Below, in pieces: positions 7,613 to 14,429 of a stretch of DNA of 14,653 nt. Position 1 is the stretch's first letter, and every line of letters begins with the position of its first letter. A program made the position numbers and the translations under genes. Source of the DNA: Nitrospirota bacterium (lineage in GTDB: Bacteria; Nitrospirota_A; Leptospirillia; Leptospirillales; Leptospirillaceae); NCBI GenBank assembly GCA_021795275.1, contig JAJYPO010000043.1:1-14653 (forward strand), in the 5' to 3' direction. A model generated the notes under the pieces. The model worked only from the letters and a program-made list of their open reading frames with translations, had not been told where the DNA came from and did not search any database.

Positions 7613-7636
7613 AGGATCCGGAGGCTCGGGATCCTC
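7612..7636. repeat. Perfect 8-bp inverted repeat after the phosphoesterase gene
   Basis: GAGGATCC (7612-7619) and GGATCCTC (7629-7636) form a perfect 8-bp stem with a 9-base loop, starting on the last base of the phosphoesterase stop codon. There is no T-run after it, so it is not a standard intrinsic terminator. It may stabilise the 3' end of the message or attenuate reading into the small downstream gene. Confidence 0.5.
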
Positions 7637-7660
7637 ACCCCTGCAGAGAGAGAGTGGAAG

Positions 7661-7906
7661 ATGGTCCAGATCCTGAAAAATATTCTGACTGAACGCGACA
7701 ACGAAACCTTCGAGCTGATCTCCGTTCTGACGCTCCTTGCCATGGTGGGAATGGTCGGATTTGCAGGCTACGACCTGATCCACAACAATGCCCGATTTGA
7801 TCCGGAAAAATACGGGATCGGCGTTGCGACCATCCTGGGAGGAAGCGGATTGGGCCGGTTTTTGAAGAAGGACACCGAGCATATGGGCGGGACCCCCTCG
7901 CCCTAG
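7661..7906 (+). CDS. Small membrane protein, phage-like features
   Basis: An 81-residue ORF with a polar N-terminus (KNILTERDNETFELI), one clear hydrophobic segment at about 19-40, a short polar link, and a second Gly-rich weakly hydrophobic stretch at about 51-66 (YGIGVATILGGSGLG) ending in basic FLKK. The layout, with a DNET motif before the first segment and a GIG...GGxGLG...K block after it, recalls small accessory membrane proteins found in phages and prophages, but I cannot assign a family. The ribosome binding site is only a purine-rich GAGAGAGAGTGGAAG. It follows the phosphoesterase gene by 48 bases, after the inverted repeat. Other phage genes are absent nearby. Confidence 0.6.
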   Translation: MVQILKNILTERDNETFELISVLTLLAMVGMVGFAGYDLIHNNARFDPEKYGIGVATILGGSGLGRFLKKDTEHMGGTPSP

Positions 7907-8144
7907 AAACGTCGACCGGGTTTTCTATGAGAGGGATTGGGCGATTGATCCGGGTTCAGGCCCGGTGATCTGCGTCTCCCTGCGAGAGTCTCTCCTGGTG
8001 GCCGAAAAAGCCTGTCAGCCTTCAGGGAATGAGACTGGCGGGTTCCTGGAAAATGCCCTGACTGACTCTTCCCGTGCCGGGGGAAAGAGCGGGTCTGGAA
8101 GGCCTCCGGCTGTGTGACCTTTTTCCCAAAGACCTCTTCTCCCC
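7907..8144. other. Convergent intergenic region with hairpins
   Basis: The plus-strand small membrane protein gene and the minus-strand marC-like gene end on either side of this 238-base stretch. It holds two inverted repeats: GATCCGGG with CCCGGTGATC (7947-7970, loop TTCAGG, two-base bulge) and CTCTTCCC with GGGAAAGAG (8066-8089, one-base bulge). On the minus strand, a weak CCTG/CAGG stem followed by CTTTTT lies near 8005-8030 and is the only candidate with a T-run to terminate the marC-like transcript. No ORF here is convincing. Confidence 0.45.
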
Positions 8145-8747
8145 CTAGCTCCCCGGGATTCCCATGAGGCCGTTGATCCCCCTGTGGATCAGGTGGATTG
8201 CGATGGCGGCAAGGATGAGGGAGAAGATCTTCCCCACGGCGGAGGAGAGGGTCTGTCCCAGGATCCGGGTGATCCGGTCCGCCATGAGAAGGATCCCGAA
8301 GAGGAGAAGCATGTTGACCGCCAGGGCAAGAAGAGCCCAGGGGAGGGAGACGGTCTTCGAGAAGATGAGGGAGGTGGTGAGGGTCGCGGGACCTGCGATG
8401 ATCGGGATTCCGAGGGGGACCGCCCCGATGGGGCCGGTCAGGAGCGATGGCCGTCCCGCCTCCTTGGGATCCTGATTGCGGAGTAGGTCGGCGACGGAGA
8501 GGACCAGGAGAAGAAGTCCTCCGGCCAGGGTGAAGTCCCAGAGGGAGAGGCCCAGAAAGTCCAGGAGCGAGGTTCCGAAGACGTCGAAAAAGAGGACGGT
8601 CAGGAAGGCGGTCAGGACCGCCGTCATGGCCGTCCTTCTTTTTTGGGCCCCCTCCATGCCTTGTGTTAGACTGAAGAAAAGAGAGAGCACCCCCGGCGGA
8701 TCGATGGCGACCAGCAGGGGGAGAAAAACCTTCCAGAAAGTGTGCAC
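8145..8747 (-). CDS. MarC/UPF0056 family integral membrane protein
   Basis: A 200-residue polytopic protein, the normal length for the MarC family. Six hydrophobic segments are visible at about 5-25, 41-62, 70-90, 107-127, 136-156 and 172-192. Characteristic family positions are IDPPG (15-19) near the start, and the PIGAVPLGIPIIAGPAT block (106-122) at the start of the second half; the two halves have the internal-repeat look of the family. The start is GTG at 8747-8745, with AAGGG upstream on the minus strand. The role of MarC proteins is not settled; the historical link to multiple antibiotic resistance has not held up, and small-molecule transport is only suspected. It is transcribed away from the DUF1844-type gene with only 26 bases between the two starts. 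Confidence 0.92.
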   Translation of the reverse strand: MHTFWKVFLPLLVAIDPPGVLSLFFSLTQGMEGAQKRRTAMTAVLTAFLTVLFFDVFGTSLLDFLGLSLWDFTLAGGLLLLVLSVADLLRNQDPKEAGRPSLLTGPIGAVPLGIPIIAGPATLTTSLIFSKTVSLPWALLALAVNMLLLFGILLMADRITRILGQTLSSAVGKIFSLILAAIAIHLIHRGINGLMGIPGS

Positions 8748-8773
8748 GGGCCAAGCCCTTCGAAAGGATGACC

Positions 8774-9436
8774 ATGAGCGACCAGCAAAACCCGGAGTCC
8801 GAACCCTCCATCATTATAAACGATCGGCGCATGAGGTTCGACGAGGAGACCGGCCGGGAGGAGCCTCTCACGGAGTCCCGCCGGCCGGAGGCCGCATCCC
8901 CCGAAGAGGGGCCCCTGACGGAGAACGAATCGGAAAAAAGCCTCCGGCAGAGGGCGGAAGAAGCCCGCGAGGGCCGGCTCTTGGCCCTCCTCTCCGGAAT
9001 GGTGGCCTCGCATCTTTTTGTCGATCCGGCCACCGGTCTTCCCGATGAACGCTTCAGCCCCGCGGAGGCCAGGTTCTATCTCGACCTGATCGACCTCTAT
9101 GCCGCGGCCCGTGCAAAGACCGGCCTCCTGGCAGATCTCCCCCCGGAGCCCGGAGCCGGCGAGAAGGAACCTCCCCGCCTGGGCCACATCCCGGCGATCC
9201 TGGGGGCGATGGCGGTCCATGCCCTGGGCGTCGACCCGGCCACGGGACGACCGGGAGGCACGGCGAACATGGAGGCGGCCCGCCTCTATATCGACCTTCT
9301 CGATTTCGTGTCGACGTCGGTCGCCGAAACCATGACCGCGGAGGACCGGGACTACATGAACGACATTCTCTACCAGACCAAGATGTTCTTCGTCCGGCAG
9401 CGTGATCTCGCCCGTCCGGGAGGCGCGGCCCCTTGA
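8774..9436 (+). CDS. DUF1844-type protein with duplicated domain
   Basis: A 220-residue protein. ATG 8774 is preferred over ATG 8768 because AAAGGA (8763-8768) then lies five bases upstream. Residues 11-27 (SIIINDRRMRFDEETG) resemble the N-terminus common in DUF1844 proteins. A charged linker follows (28-66). Residues 69-117 and 139-187 are two ungapped copies of one unit: a hydrophobic helix ending in VDPATG-x-P, then AR-x-Y-x-D-x-x-D and a second helix. Only the second copy continues into the usual family ending (MTAEDRDYMNDILYQTKMFFVR, 187-208). DUF1844 proteins are normally small with one copy, so this is a tandem version with an incomplete first unit. It is soluble, and its function is unknown. 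The stop overlaps the start of the next gene (TTGA). Confidence 0.8.
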   Translation: MSDQQNPESEPSIIINDRRMRFDEETGREEPLTESRRPEAASPEEGPLTENESEKSLRQRAEEAREGRLLALLSGMVASHLFVDPATGLPDERFSPAEARFYLDLIDLYAAARAKTGLLADLPPEPGAGEKEPPRLGHIPAILGAMAVHALGVDPATGRPGGTANMEAARLYIDLLDFVSTSVAETMTAEDRDYMNDILYQTKMFFVRQRDLARPGGAAP

Positions 9437-10632
9437 GGGGATGGCGCCTGGGGCTTCTGCTCCTTCTGCCCCTTCTCCTCCTCCTGGTGGTCGGAGGAAC
9501 ACGCCTTCTGGAGCGATCCCTCAAGACCCGCCTCGAATCCGGCCTGGGACAGGCCTTCGGGTGCGCCGTTTCTTCGGGAAGGCTTGCGATCCACTGGGCG
9601 GGACGCTCCCTCGAGGTGACCGACCTTCGCCTGTCCTGTCCCCTTTCGGGAGCCGGCCCCTCCGAACCCGTTCCCCCCCTGATCCATGTCCGAAAGATCT
9701 CGGCCCGGGTCGACCTCCTTTCCCTCCTGAACCGCGTCATCGCGCTCGATTCCCTCAGGGTGGAAGAGGGCCGGATCGAGGCGGTCTCCTGGGGTCCCCG
9801 GGACAACTATCGCGACTTTCTCGCCCGGTGGGTGGCCGGCGTCCACCCTGCCGGCTTTTCAGGGGGGGCGACCATCCGCCGCATCTCTCTTGTCCGGACC
9901 GATCTCTCCCTCAGGCTCCCCCCCCGGGGGCTGGGGGTCAAATTCCACGCCGTCCGGGCCGTTCTACGGCCCAACCTTTTCATGAACCGCTTCCGTCTTG
10001 AGGTTCCCGAGGGACGCCTTGAGGCGGAGGTCTCCGGCCGGAGCCTTTCCTCCTCGTCCCTTCGGGCCACGGCGACCTTTGCCGAGGGAGGGGTTCCGGA
10101 CCTTGAGATCCGGACCCGGTCTCCGGGGGGGGATCTGTCGGTCCAGGGCCAGCTCCTCTCTTTCGGCACGGAGCCACTGGCCAGCCTCTTCGTGCGGGGA
10201 ACCGTCGACCTCCGTTCCTTGGCTCCCGTCCTTGCCGGGGGGACCCCTCTTCCAGGGGGCACGGTGGCCTTCCGGAGCTATCTCCACGGCCCCATCAATC
10301 GTCTTCGGGCCCGGGCGGTGGTCACTTCGCAGGAAATTTCTGTGGGAGGACGCCGTCTTCGTGACCTCCGGGTGATCCTTTCCATGGTCCCGGGCCTGCT
10401 CGAAGCCCGACCGGTGGAGGTGACAGTCGGAGAGTCACGGATCCGTGGCAGGCTCTGGGCCAGTCTCACAGGCCCCGCCCCCCAGGCCCGGGTGCGGATC
10501 CGGGAGACCGGCCGGGGGGGACTCATGGGGGCCTTCACCCTCACCGCCTCAGGGGTGATTCCGCTGCCCCGGCGCCCCGAGGACTGGGGACCCTTTCTCT
10601 CCGGTCTCGGCCACCTTGCGGGGGTCTCCTGA
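9433..10632 (+). CDS. AsmA-like membrane-anchored protein
   Basis: A 399-residue protein starting at TTG 9433, which overlaps the preceding stop by four bases and follows GGGAGG (9418-9423). Residues 5-22 form a Leu-rich membrane anchor after a short basic start, so the rest should face the periplasm. The body alternates short beta strands with statements typical of AsmA/TamB-type repeats: LEVTDLRLSC, IHVRKISARVDLLSLL, ALDSLRVEEGRIE and GTVDLRSLAPVLAGG, the last recalling the 'layer' pattern of these proteins. AsmA-like proteins are linked to outer-membrane biogenesis and lipid transport between membranes. The assignment rests on pattern rather than a signature motif, and a generic periplasmic beta-rich protein is possible. 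It is co-transcribed with the NtrY/NtrX genes downstream. Confidence 0.72.
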   Translation: MRGWRLGLLLLLPLLLLLVVGGTRLLERSLKTRLESGLGQAFGCAVSSGRLAIHWAGRSLEVTDLRLSCPLSGAGPSEPVPPLIHVRKISARVDLLSLLNRVIALDSLRVEEGRIEAVSWGPRDNYRDFLARWVAGVHPAGFSGGATIRRISLVRTDLSLRLPPRGLGVKFHAVRAVLRPNLFMNRFRLEVPEGRLEAEVSGRSLSSSSLRATATFAEGGVPDLEIRTRSPGGDLSVQGQLLSFGTEPLASLFVRGTVDLRSLAPVLAGGTPLPGGTVAFRSYLHGPINRLRARAVVTSQEISVGGRRLRDLRVILSMVPGLLEARPVEVTVGESRIRGRLWASLTGPAPQARVRIRETGRGGLMGAFTLTASGVIPLPRRPEDWGPFLSGLGHLAGVS

Positions 10633-10635
10633 CCC

Positions 10636-12867
10636 ATGGGCCCCGAACGCTCCTCCGGAGGAAACAGGACGGCGGGCTTCCCCCGGACCCTCTTCTCCTC
10701 TCTCCCCGTCCTGGTCGGCACGATCCTTCTGGCCCTTCTTCTGGTGACCGGTCTCGAGTACCAGCACGCGGCCCGTCCCGGAGGATCGAACCTCATGGCC
10801 CGGGTGATCGTCGTCTTCCTCTTCAACATCGATGTGGTTCTCGCCGTCCTTCTCCTCTATGTCCTTCTCCGGAATGTGGCGAAGGTCTACTGGAACCGGT
10901 CCGGATCAGGGTTCGGGGGAGGATTCCAGGCGCGCCTGATCGGCTCCTTCCTCCTCATGGTCCTGATCCCCTCCCTCCTTCTCTTCATCGTGGCCTCGGG
11001 CTTTTTGAACACTTCGGTCCAGCGCTGGTTCAGCTTTCCCGTCTCCGATTCCCTCCGGGCCTCGGCTTCCGTCTCCCGGGAGTATTATCGCGAGACCCGG
11101 CGCGACACCTTAAGGACCGCCCGTGTGCTCTCCGACCTTCTTGTGGCCCGGGAAACGGAGGAGGGAGAGAACCTCCGCGACTTTCTCGAGAAAAAAAAGC
11201 GGGATCTGGGCCTCTCCGGGCTCGAGCTCTACAGGACGGATCCCGGAGCTCCGGCCCTCATGGCCCGGGCGGTCGATCTCAATGTGCGTCTTCTCGACGC
11301 TCCCACGGCCGGGGAACTCGGATCGGTGGCAGAAGCCGGGAAGAGCCGGGTCACCCATACGGGAGTGGGGGATCTTGTCCGGGGCTTCTATCCGGTCCCG
11401 CTTAAAGGAAAAGAGGGACCTGCCGTCCTGGTGGTGGACTCCTTTGTTCCGGAGGACTTCTCCCGAAAGCTCGCCACCCTGACCCACGCCTTTTCGGACT
11501 ATCGGGAGCTCCGCCAGTTCAGAAATCCCATCCGCCAGTCCTATCTCCTGGTTTTTTTCATGATCACCCTGATGATCATCTTCGGGGCCATCTGGTTCGG
11601 GCTCTTTCTGGCCCGCCGGATCACCCGTCCCCTCCTGGCCCTTGAAAAGGCCACCGACGAGGTGGCCCGGGGAAATCTGTCCGTCCGCGTTCCCTTGACG
11701 GGGGAGGAGGAGTTCGGGGCCCTGGTGGAGTCCTTCAACCAGATGACCTCGGACCTTGCCCTCTCCAGCGAGACGCTCACCAACACCAACCGGGAGCTTT
11801 CCCACCGCCGGGAGTACATGGAAAAGGTGCTCGAACACATCGGGACGGGGGTCTTTTCACTGAACCGGGAGAAGATCGTCACCACCTTCAACCGATCGGC
11901 GGAAGAAATTCTGGGAATTCCCCGTTCCTTCGTCCTGGGCCGGCCATTGGGGGAGGTCATCCATCCCGCCTTCCACACCTTCGATGCCTGGATCGACCGG
12001 GTCCTCCTGTCGGGGGGACTCCACGTCGAGGAGGAGGTGACGGTGGGGACGGAACCTCCCCAGACCTTCCGGATGCGCTACAACCGGTTCGAGGATCCGG
12101 GGGCGGGGGCTGTCGTCGTCTTCGACGACGTGACCACACTTTTAAATGCCCAGAAGGCCCTGGCCTGGCGGGAGGTGGCCCAGCGGATCGCCCACGAGAT
12201 CAAGAATCCCCTGACCCCGATCCAGCTGGCGGCGGAGCGTCTCCGGCGGAAGTTTTCCGAAAACGCCGCCGATCTCGCCCGGGTCTTCGAGGAGTCGATC
12301 CAGACCATCATCTCGGAGGTTGCCGGGATCAAGCACCTGGTCGACGAGTTCTCGACCTTCGCCCGTCTTCCGGAAAGCCGTCCTGTCCTGGCCTCGGTCG
12401 AACCGGTCCTTCTCGAAAGCGTCGTCCTCTACCGTTCGGCCCACCGGGGCGTGGAGTTCGTGGTGGAGATCGACCGGAACCAGCCCGACATCTGGATCGA
12501 CCCCCAGGCCCTGCGACGGGTCTTTTCGAACCTCTTTGAAAACGCCATCTCCGCGATGAAGGGCGAGGGCCGGATCCGGGTTGCCGTCACCCACGATTTC
12601 GGTCGGAGCACCCTCCGCATCCAGATCGAGGACAACGGTCCGGGGATCCCCCCGGAGGCGGTGGACCGGATCTTCCTTCCCTACTTTTCGACCCGCGACG
12701 CAGGGATGGGGCTGGGGCTCGCCATCGTCCAGAGAATCGTGAGCGAGCACAGGGGGACGATCACCCATGCCCCCGCCTCTCCCGCGGGGGCGATATTCAC
12801 CATCGAACTTCCCGTTCCCGAACCGGCCCCTCCGGCCGAGAGGGCGGCGCTCCGAAGGGAGGGGTGA
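10636..12867 (+). CDS. ntrY: NtrY-like membrane sensor histidine kinase
   Basis: A 743-residue kinase of normal NtrY length, three bases after the AsmA-like gene. Membrane segments lie at about 23-41, 55-79 and 101-122, then a periplasmic sensor region (about 125-300) and a fourth segment at 303-325. A HAMP linker (326-380), a PAS domain (392-505; EHIGTGVFSLN and FNRSAEEILG are typical) and the catalytic core follow. The phosphorylation site is His520 in AHEIKNPLTPIQ. ATP-binding motifs are the N box (NLFENAISA, 632-640), DNGPG (666-670), FLPYFST (680-686) and GMGLGLA (690-696). It should phosphorylate the response regulator encoded next. In NtrY/NtrX systems the signal is linked to nitrogen or redox state; the signal here is unknown. 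The start codon has only a weak ribosome binding site, which fits translational coupling. Confidence 0.93.
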   Translation: MGPERSSGGNRTAGFPRTLFSSLPVLVGTILLALLLVTGLEYQHAARPGGSNLMARVIVVFLFNIDVVLAVLLLYVLLRNVAKVYWNRSGSGFGGGFQARLIGSFLLMVLIPSLLLFIVASGFLNTSVQRWFSFPVSDSLRASASVSREYYRETRRDTLRTARVLSDLLVARETEEGENLRDFLEKKKRDLGLSGLELYRTDPGAPALMARAVDLNVRLLDAPTAGELGSVAEAGKSRVTHTGVGDLVRGFYPVPLKGKEGPAVLVVDSFVPEDFSRKLATLTHAFSDYRELRQFRNPIRQSYLLVFFMITLMIIFGAIWFGLFLARRITRPLLALEKATDEVARGNLSVRVPLTGEEEFGALVESFNQMTSDLALSSETLTNTNRELSHRREYMEKVLEHIGTGVFSLNREKIVTTFNRSAEEILGIPRSFVLGRPLGEVIHPAFHTFDAWIDRVLLSGGLHVEEEVTVGTEPPQTFRMRYNRFEDPGAGAVVVFDDVTTLLNAQKALAWREVAQRIAHEIKNPLTPIQLAAERLRRKFSENAADLARVFEESIQTIISEVAGIKHLVDEFSTFARLPESRPVLASVEPVLLESVVLYRSAHRGVEFVVEIDRNQPDIWIDPQALRRVFSNLFENAISAMKGEGRIRVAVTHDFGRSTLRIQIEDNGPGIPPEAVDRIFLPYFSTRDAGMGLGLAIVQRIVSEHRGTITHAPASPAGAIFTIELPVPEPAPPAERAALRREG

Positions 12868-12868
12868 G

Positions 12869-14242
12869 GTGGACCACATCCTTGTGACGGACGATGAAGC
12901 CGCACTCCGGAAGACCCTCTCCTCGGTTCTGGAGGATGAAGGCTACAGGGTCTCGGTGGCCGGATCCCGGGGAGAGGCCCGGGCGATCCTGGACAGTGAT
13001 CCTCCGGATCTCGTCCTGCTCGATGTCTGGCTAGGCGAGGAGGACGGGATCCGTGTCCTTGGGGAGATCCTGAAGGATCCCGATCCCCCGGCAGTGGTGG
13101 TGATGAGCGGCCACGGAACCATCGAAACGGCGGTCCGGGCCCTGAAGTCCGGAGCCTTCGACTACATCGAGAAGCCCTTCTCCCTTGACCGGGTGCTGAC
13201 CGTGGCCGGCAACGCCCTCAGGCAGCGGGCTCTCGAACGGGAGAACCGGGATCTCCGGGAGCGGATCACGGTCCAGTCCGAACTGGTGGGCCACTCCCCC
13301 GCGATGGAGAGACTTCGGGAACTCATCGCCCGGGTGGCTCCCACAGAGGGATGGGTGCTGGTCTCGGGGGAGAACGGGACTGGAAAGGAGCTGGTGGCCC
13401 GGGCCATTCACCGGGCCTCCCAGCGGGCCTCCGGCCCCTTCGTCGACATAAACTGCGCCGCCATCCCCGAACCCCTGATCGAAAGCGAACTCTTCGGCCA
13501 CGAACGGGGGGCCTTCACGGGGGCCCATTCGCTCCGGAAGGGAAAGTTCGAGCAGGCCTCGGGAGGGACGCTTTTCCTTGACGAAGTGGGGGACATGGCT
13601 CTTGCGACCCAGGCCAAACTCCTGAGGGTCCTCCAGGAGCGGGCGGTGGTCCGGGTGGGGGGGAGTCGCTCCATTCCGCTCGACGTCCGTGTGGTGGCCG
13701 CCTCCAACCGGAATCTTTCTGAAATGATTGCCTCACGCCTCTTCCGGGAGGATCTCTTCTACCGCCTCAACGTGGTCCAGGTTCCGGTTCCCCCCCTCCG
13801 TGACCATCGGGAGGACATTCCCGGGCTTGTGGAGCATTTCGTCCGGCTTCTCTCCAGGGATTCGGGCCACCGGCCCAAGGAATTTTCCCCGGGGGCCCTC
13901 TCGCGCCTTGGCGCCCATTCCTGGCCGGGCAATGTCCGGGAACTCAAAAATCTTGTCGAGAGGCTCCTGATCCTGGTTCCGGGGCCGGTGGTGGAGGAGG
14001 GGGACCTTCGCGGGATGCTTCCCGGCAGTCTTCCGGATTTGGCCCCGGAGGCGGTCCCGCAGCCGGAGCTTCCCCTCAGGGAGGCCCGGGACCGCTTCGA
14101 GCGAAGCTACGTCATGGAAGTGCTGGCGCGGTGCGGGGGGAATATTGCCAGGGCCTCCGCCCGACTGGGTGTCGACCGCACCTCCCTTCACAGGAAGATC
14201 CGCATCTGGGAAGGGGGGGAGAAGGAGGATGGGAAAGAATGA
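12869..14242 (+). CDS. ntrX: NtrX-like sigma-54-dependent response regulator
   Basis: A 457-residue regulator beginning at GTG 12869, one base after the kinase stop and five bases after AAGGGAGGGG; the in-frame ATG at 12767 lies inside the kinase gene and is rejected. The receiver domain (1-120) has the acidic pair Asp8-Asp9, phospho-acceptor Asp52, Ser80 and Lys102; MSGHGTIETAV is typical of NtrX. The AAA+ domain (138-370) has Walker A GENGTGKE (167-174), the sigma-54 contact loop GAFTGA (214-219), Walker B LFLDE (235-239), and the FREDLFYRLNV arginine-finger region. A Fis-type helix-turn-helix ends the protein (about 422-446). All key residues are intact, so it should activate RNA polymerase with sigma-54 when phosphorylated. 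Target genes are not evident from this window. Confidence 0.93.
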   Translation: MDHILVTDDEAALRKTLSSVLEDEGYRVSVAGSRGEARAILDSDPPDLVLLDVWLGEEDGIRVLGEILKDPDPPAVVVMSGHGTIETAVRALKSGAFDYIEKPFSLDRVLTVAGNALRQRALERENRDLRERITVQSELVGHSPAMERLRELIARVAPTEGWVLVSGENGTGKELVARAIHRASQRASGPFVDINCAAIPEPLIESELFGHERGAFTGAHSLRKGKFEQASGGTLFLDEVGDMALATQAKLLRVLQERAVVRVGGSRSIPLDVRVVAASNRNLSEMIASRLFREDLFYRLNVVQVPVPPLRDHREDIPGLVEHFVRLLSRDSGHRPKEFSPGALSRLGAHSWPGNVRELKNLVERLLILVPGPVVEEGDLRGMLPGSLPDLAPEAVPQPELPLREARDRFERSYVMEVLARCGGNIARASARLGVDRTSLHRKIRIWEGGEKEDGKE

Positions 14243-14332
14243 GCAAAAAGGCCGGCCAGAAAATGGCCAGCTCTCTGCCTGCCCTCTTTGGTGGCCACAC
14301 CGGGCATTGAAAACCCGAAGTCCACAATGTTC

Positions 14333-14374
14333 CCCGGAAAGCCGGGACCGGAATCCCTGATGGCCTTGTCAGGG
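14333..14374. repeat. Two short inverted repeats upstream of the vapB-like gene
   Basis: CCCGG and CCGGG (14333-14337 and 14342-14346) flank an AAAG loop. CCCTGA and TCAGGG (14355-14360 and 14369-14374) flank an 8-base loop and overlap the proposed -35 element. Neither is followed by a T-run, so a terminator for the upstream operon is uncertain. They may be regulator-binding or RNA hairpin sites. Confidence 0.45.
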
Positions 14375-14393
14375 GTGAATTCTCTCCTATTAA
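14366..14393 (+). promoter_or_regulatory. Candidate sigma-70 promoter of the vapB-like gene
   Basis: TTGTCA (14366-14371) and TATTAA (14388-14393) are separated by 16 bases and lie about 35 bases upstream of the antitoxin start. Each differs from consensus at one or two positions. The -10 element falls inside the left arm of the long inverted repeat, as expected for an autoregulated toxin-antitoxin promoter. This is pattern-based and untested. Confidence 0.4.
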
Positions 14394-14425
14394 AGGAAAT
14401 AAGGGCAGAATTTTCTTTAATGGAG
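14384..14425 (+). promoter_or_regulatory. Inverted repeat covering the vapB-like ribosome binding site
   Basis: Left arm CTCC-T-ATTAAAG-GAAA (14384-14399) pairs with right arm TTTT-CTTTAAT-GGAG (14411-14425), giving 15 pairs (one G-T), a single bulged T at 14388 and an 11-base loop. The right arm contains the GGAG of the ribosome binding site. As DNA it could be the operator bound by the antitoxin dimer; as RNA it could hide the ribosome binding site. Confidence 0.6.
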
Positions 14426-14429
14426 GAAA

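Noticed and set aside
7067..7882. 271-codon minus-strand ORF opposite the phosphoesterase gene and the small membrane protein gene
   Set aside because: The plus strand has clear phosphoesterase motifs in this region; the minus-strand product shows none.
7903..9033. 376-codon minus-strand ORF overlapping the marC-like gene in another frame
   Set aside because: The product is Pro/Arg/Gly/Ser-rich low-complexity sequence typical of GC-rich shadow frames; the MarC frame has six membrane segments and family motifs.
11110..11838. 242-codon minus-strand ORF opposite the sensor kinase gene
   Set aside because: It mirrors the HAMP and sensor coding region and has no independent protein signature.
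12142..12879. 245-codon minus-strand ORF opposite the kinase catalytic domain
   Set aside because: The plus-strand frame carries all kinase motifs; the reverse product is a composition artefact.
10636..14242. PrsK/PrsR, the two-component system linked to PEP-CTERM loci
   Set aside because: The four membrane segments, HAMP and PAS layout of the kinase and the receiver sequence fit NtrY/NtrX better; no exosortase genes are adjacent.
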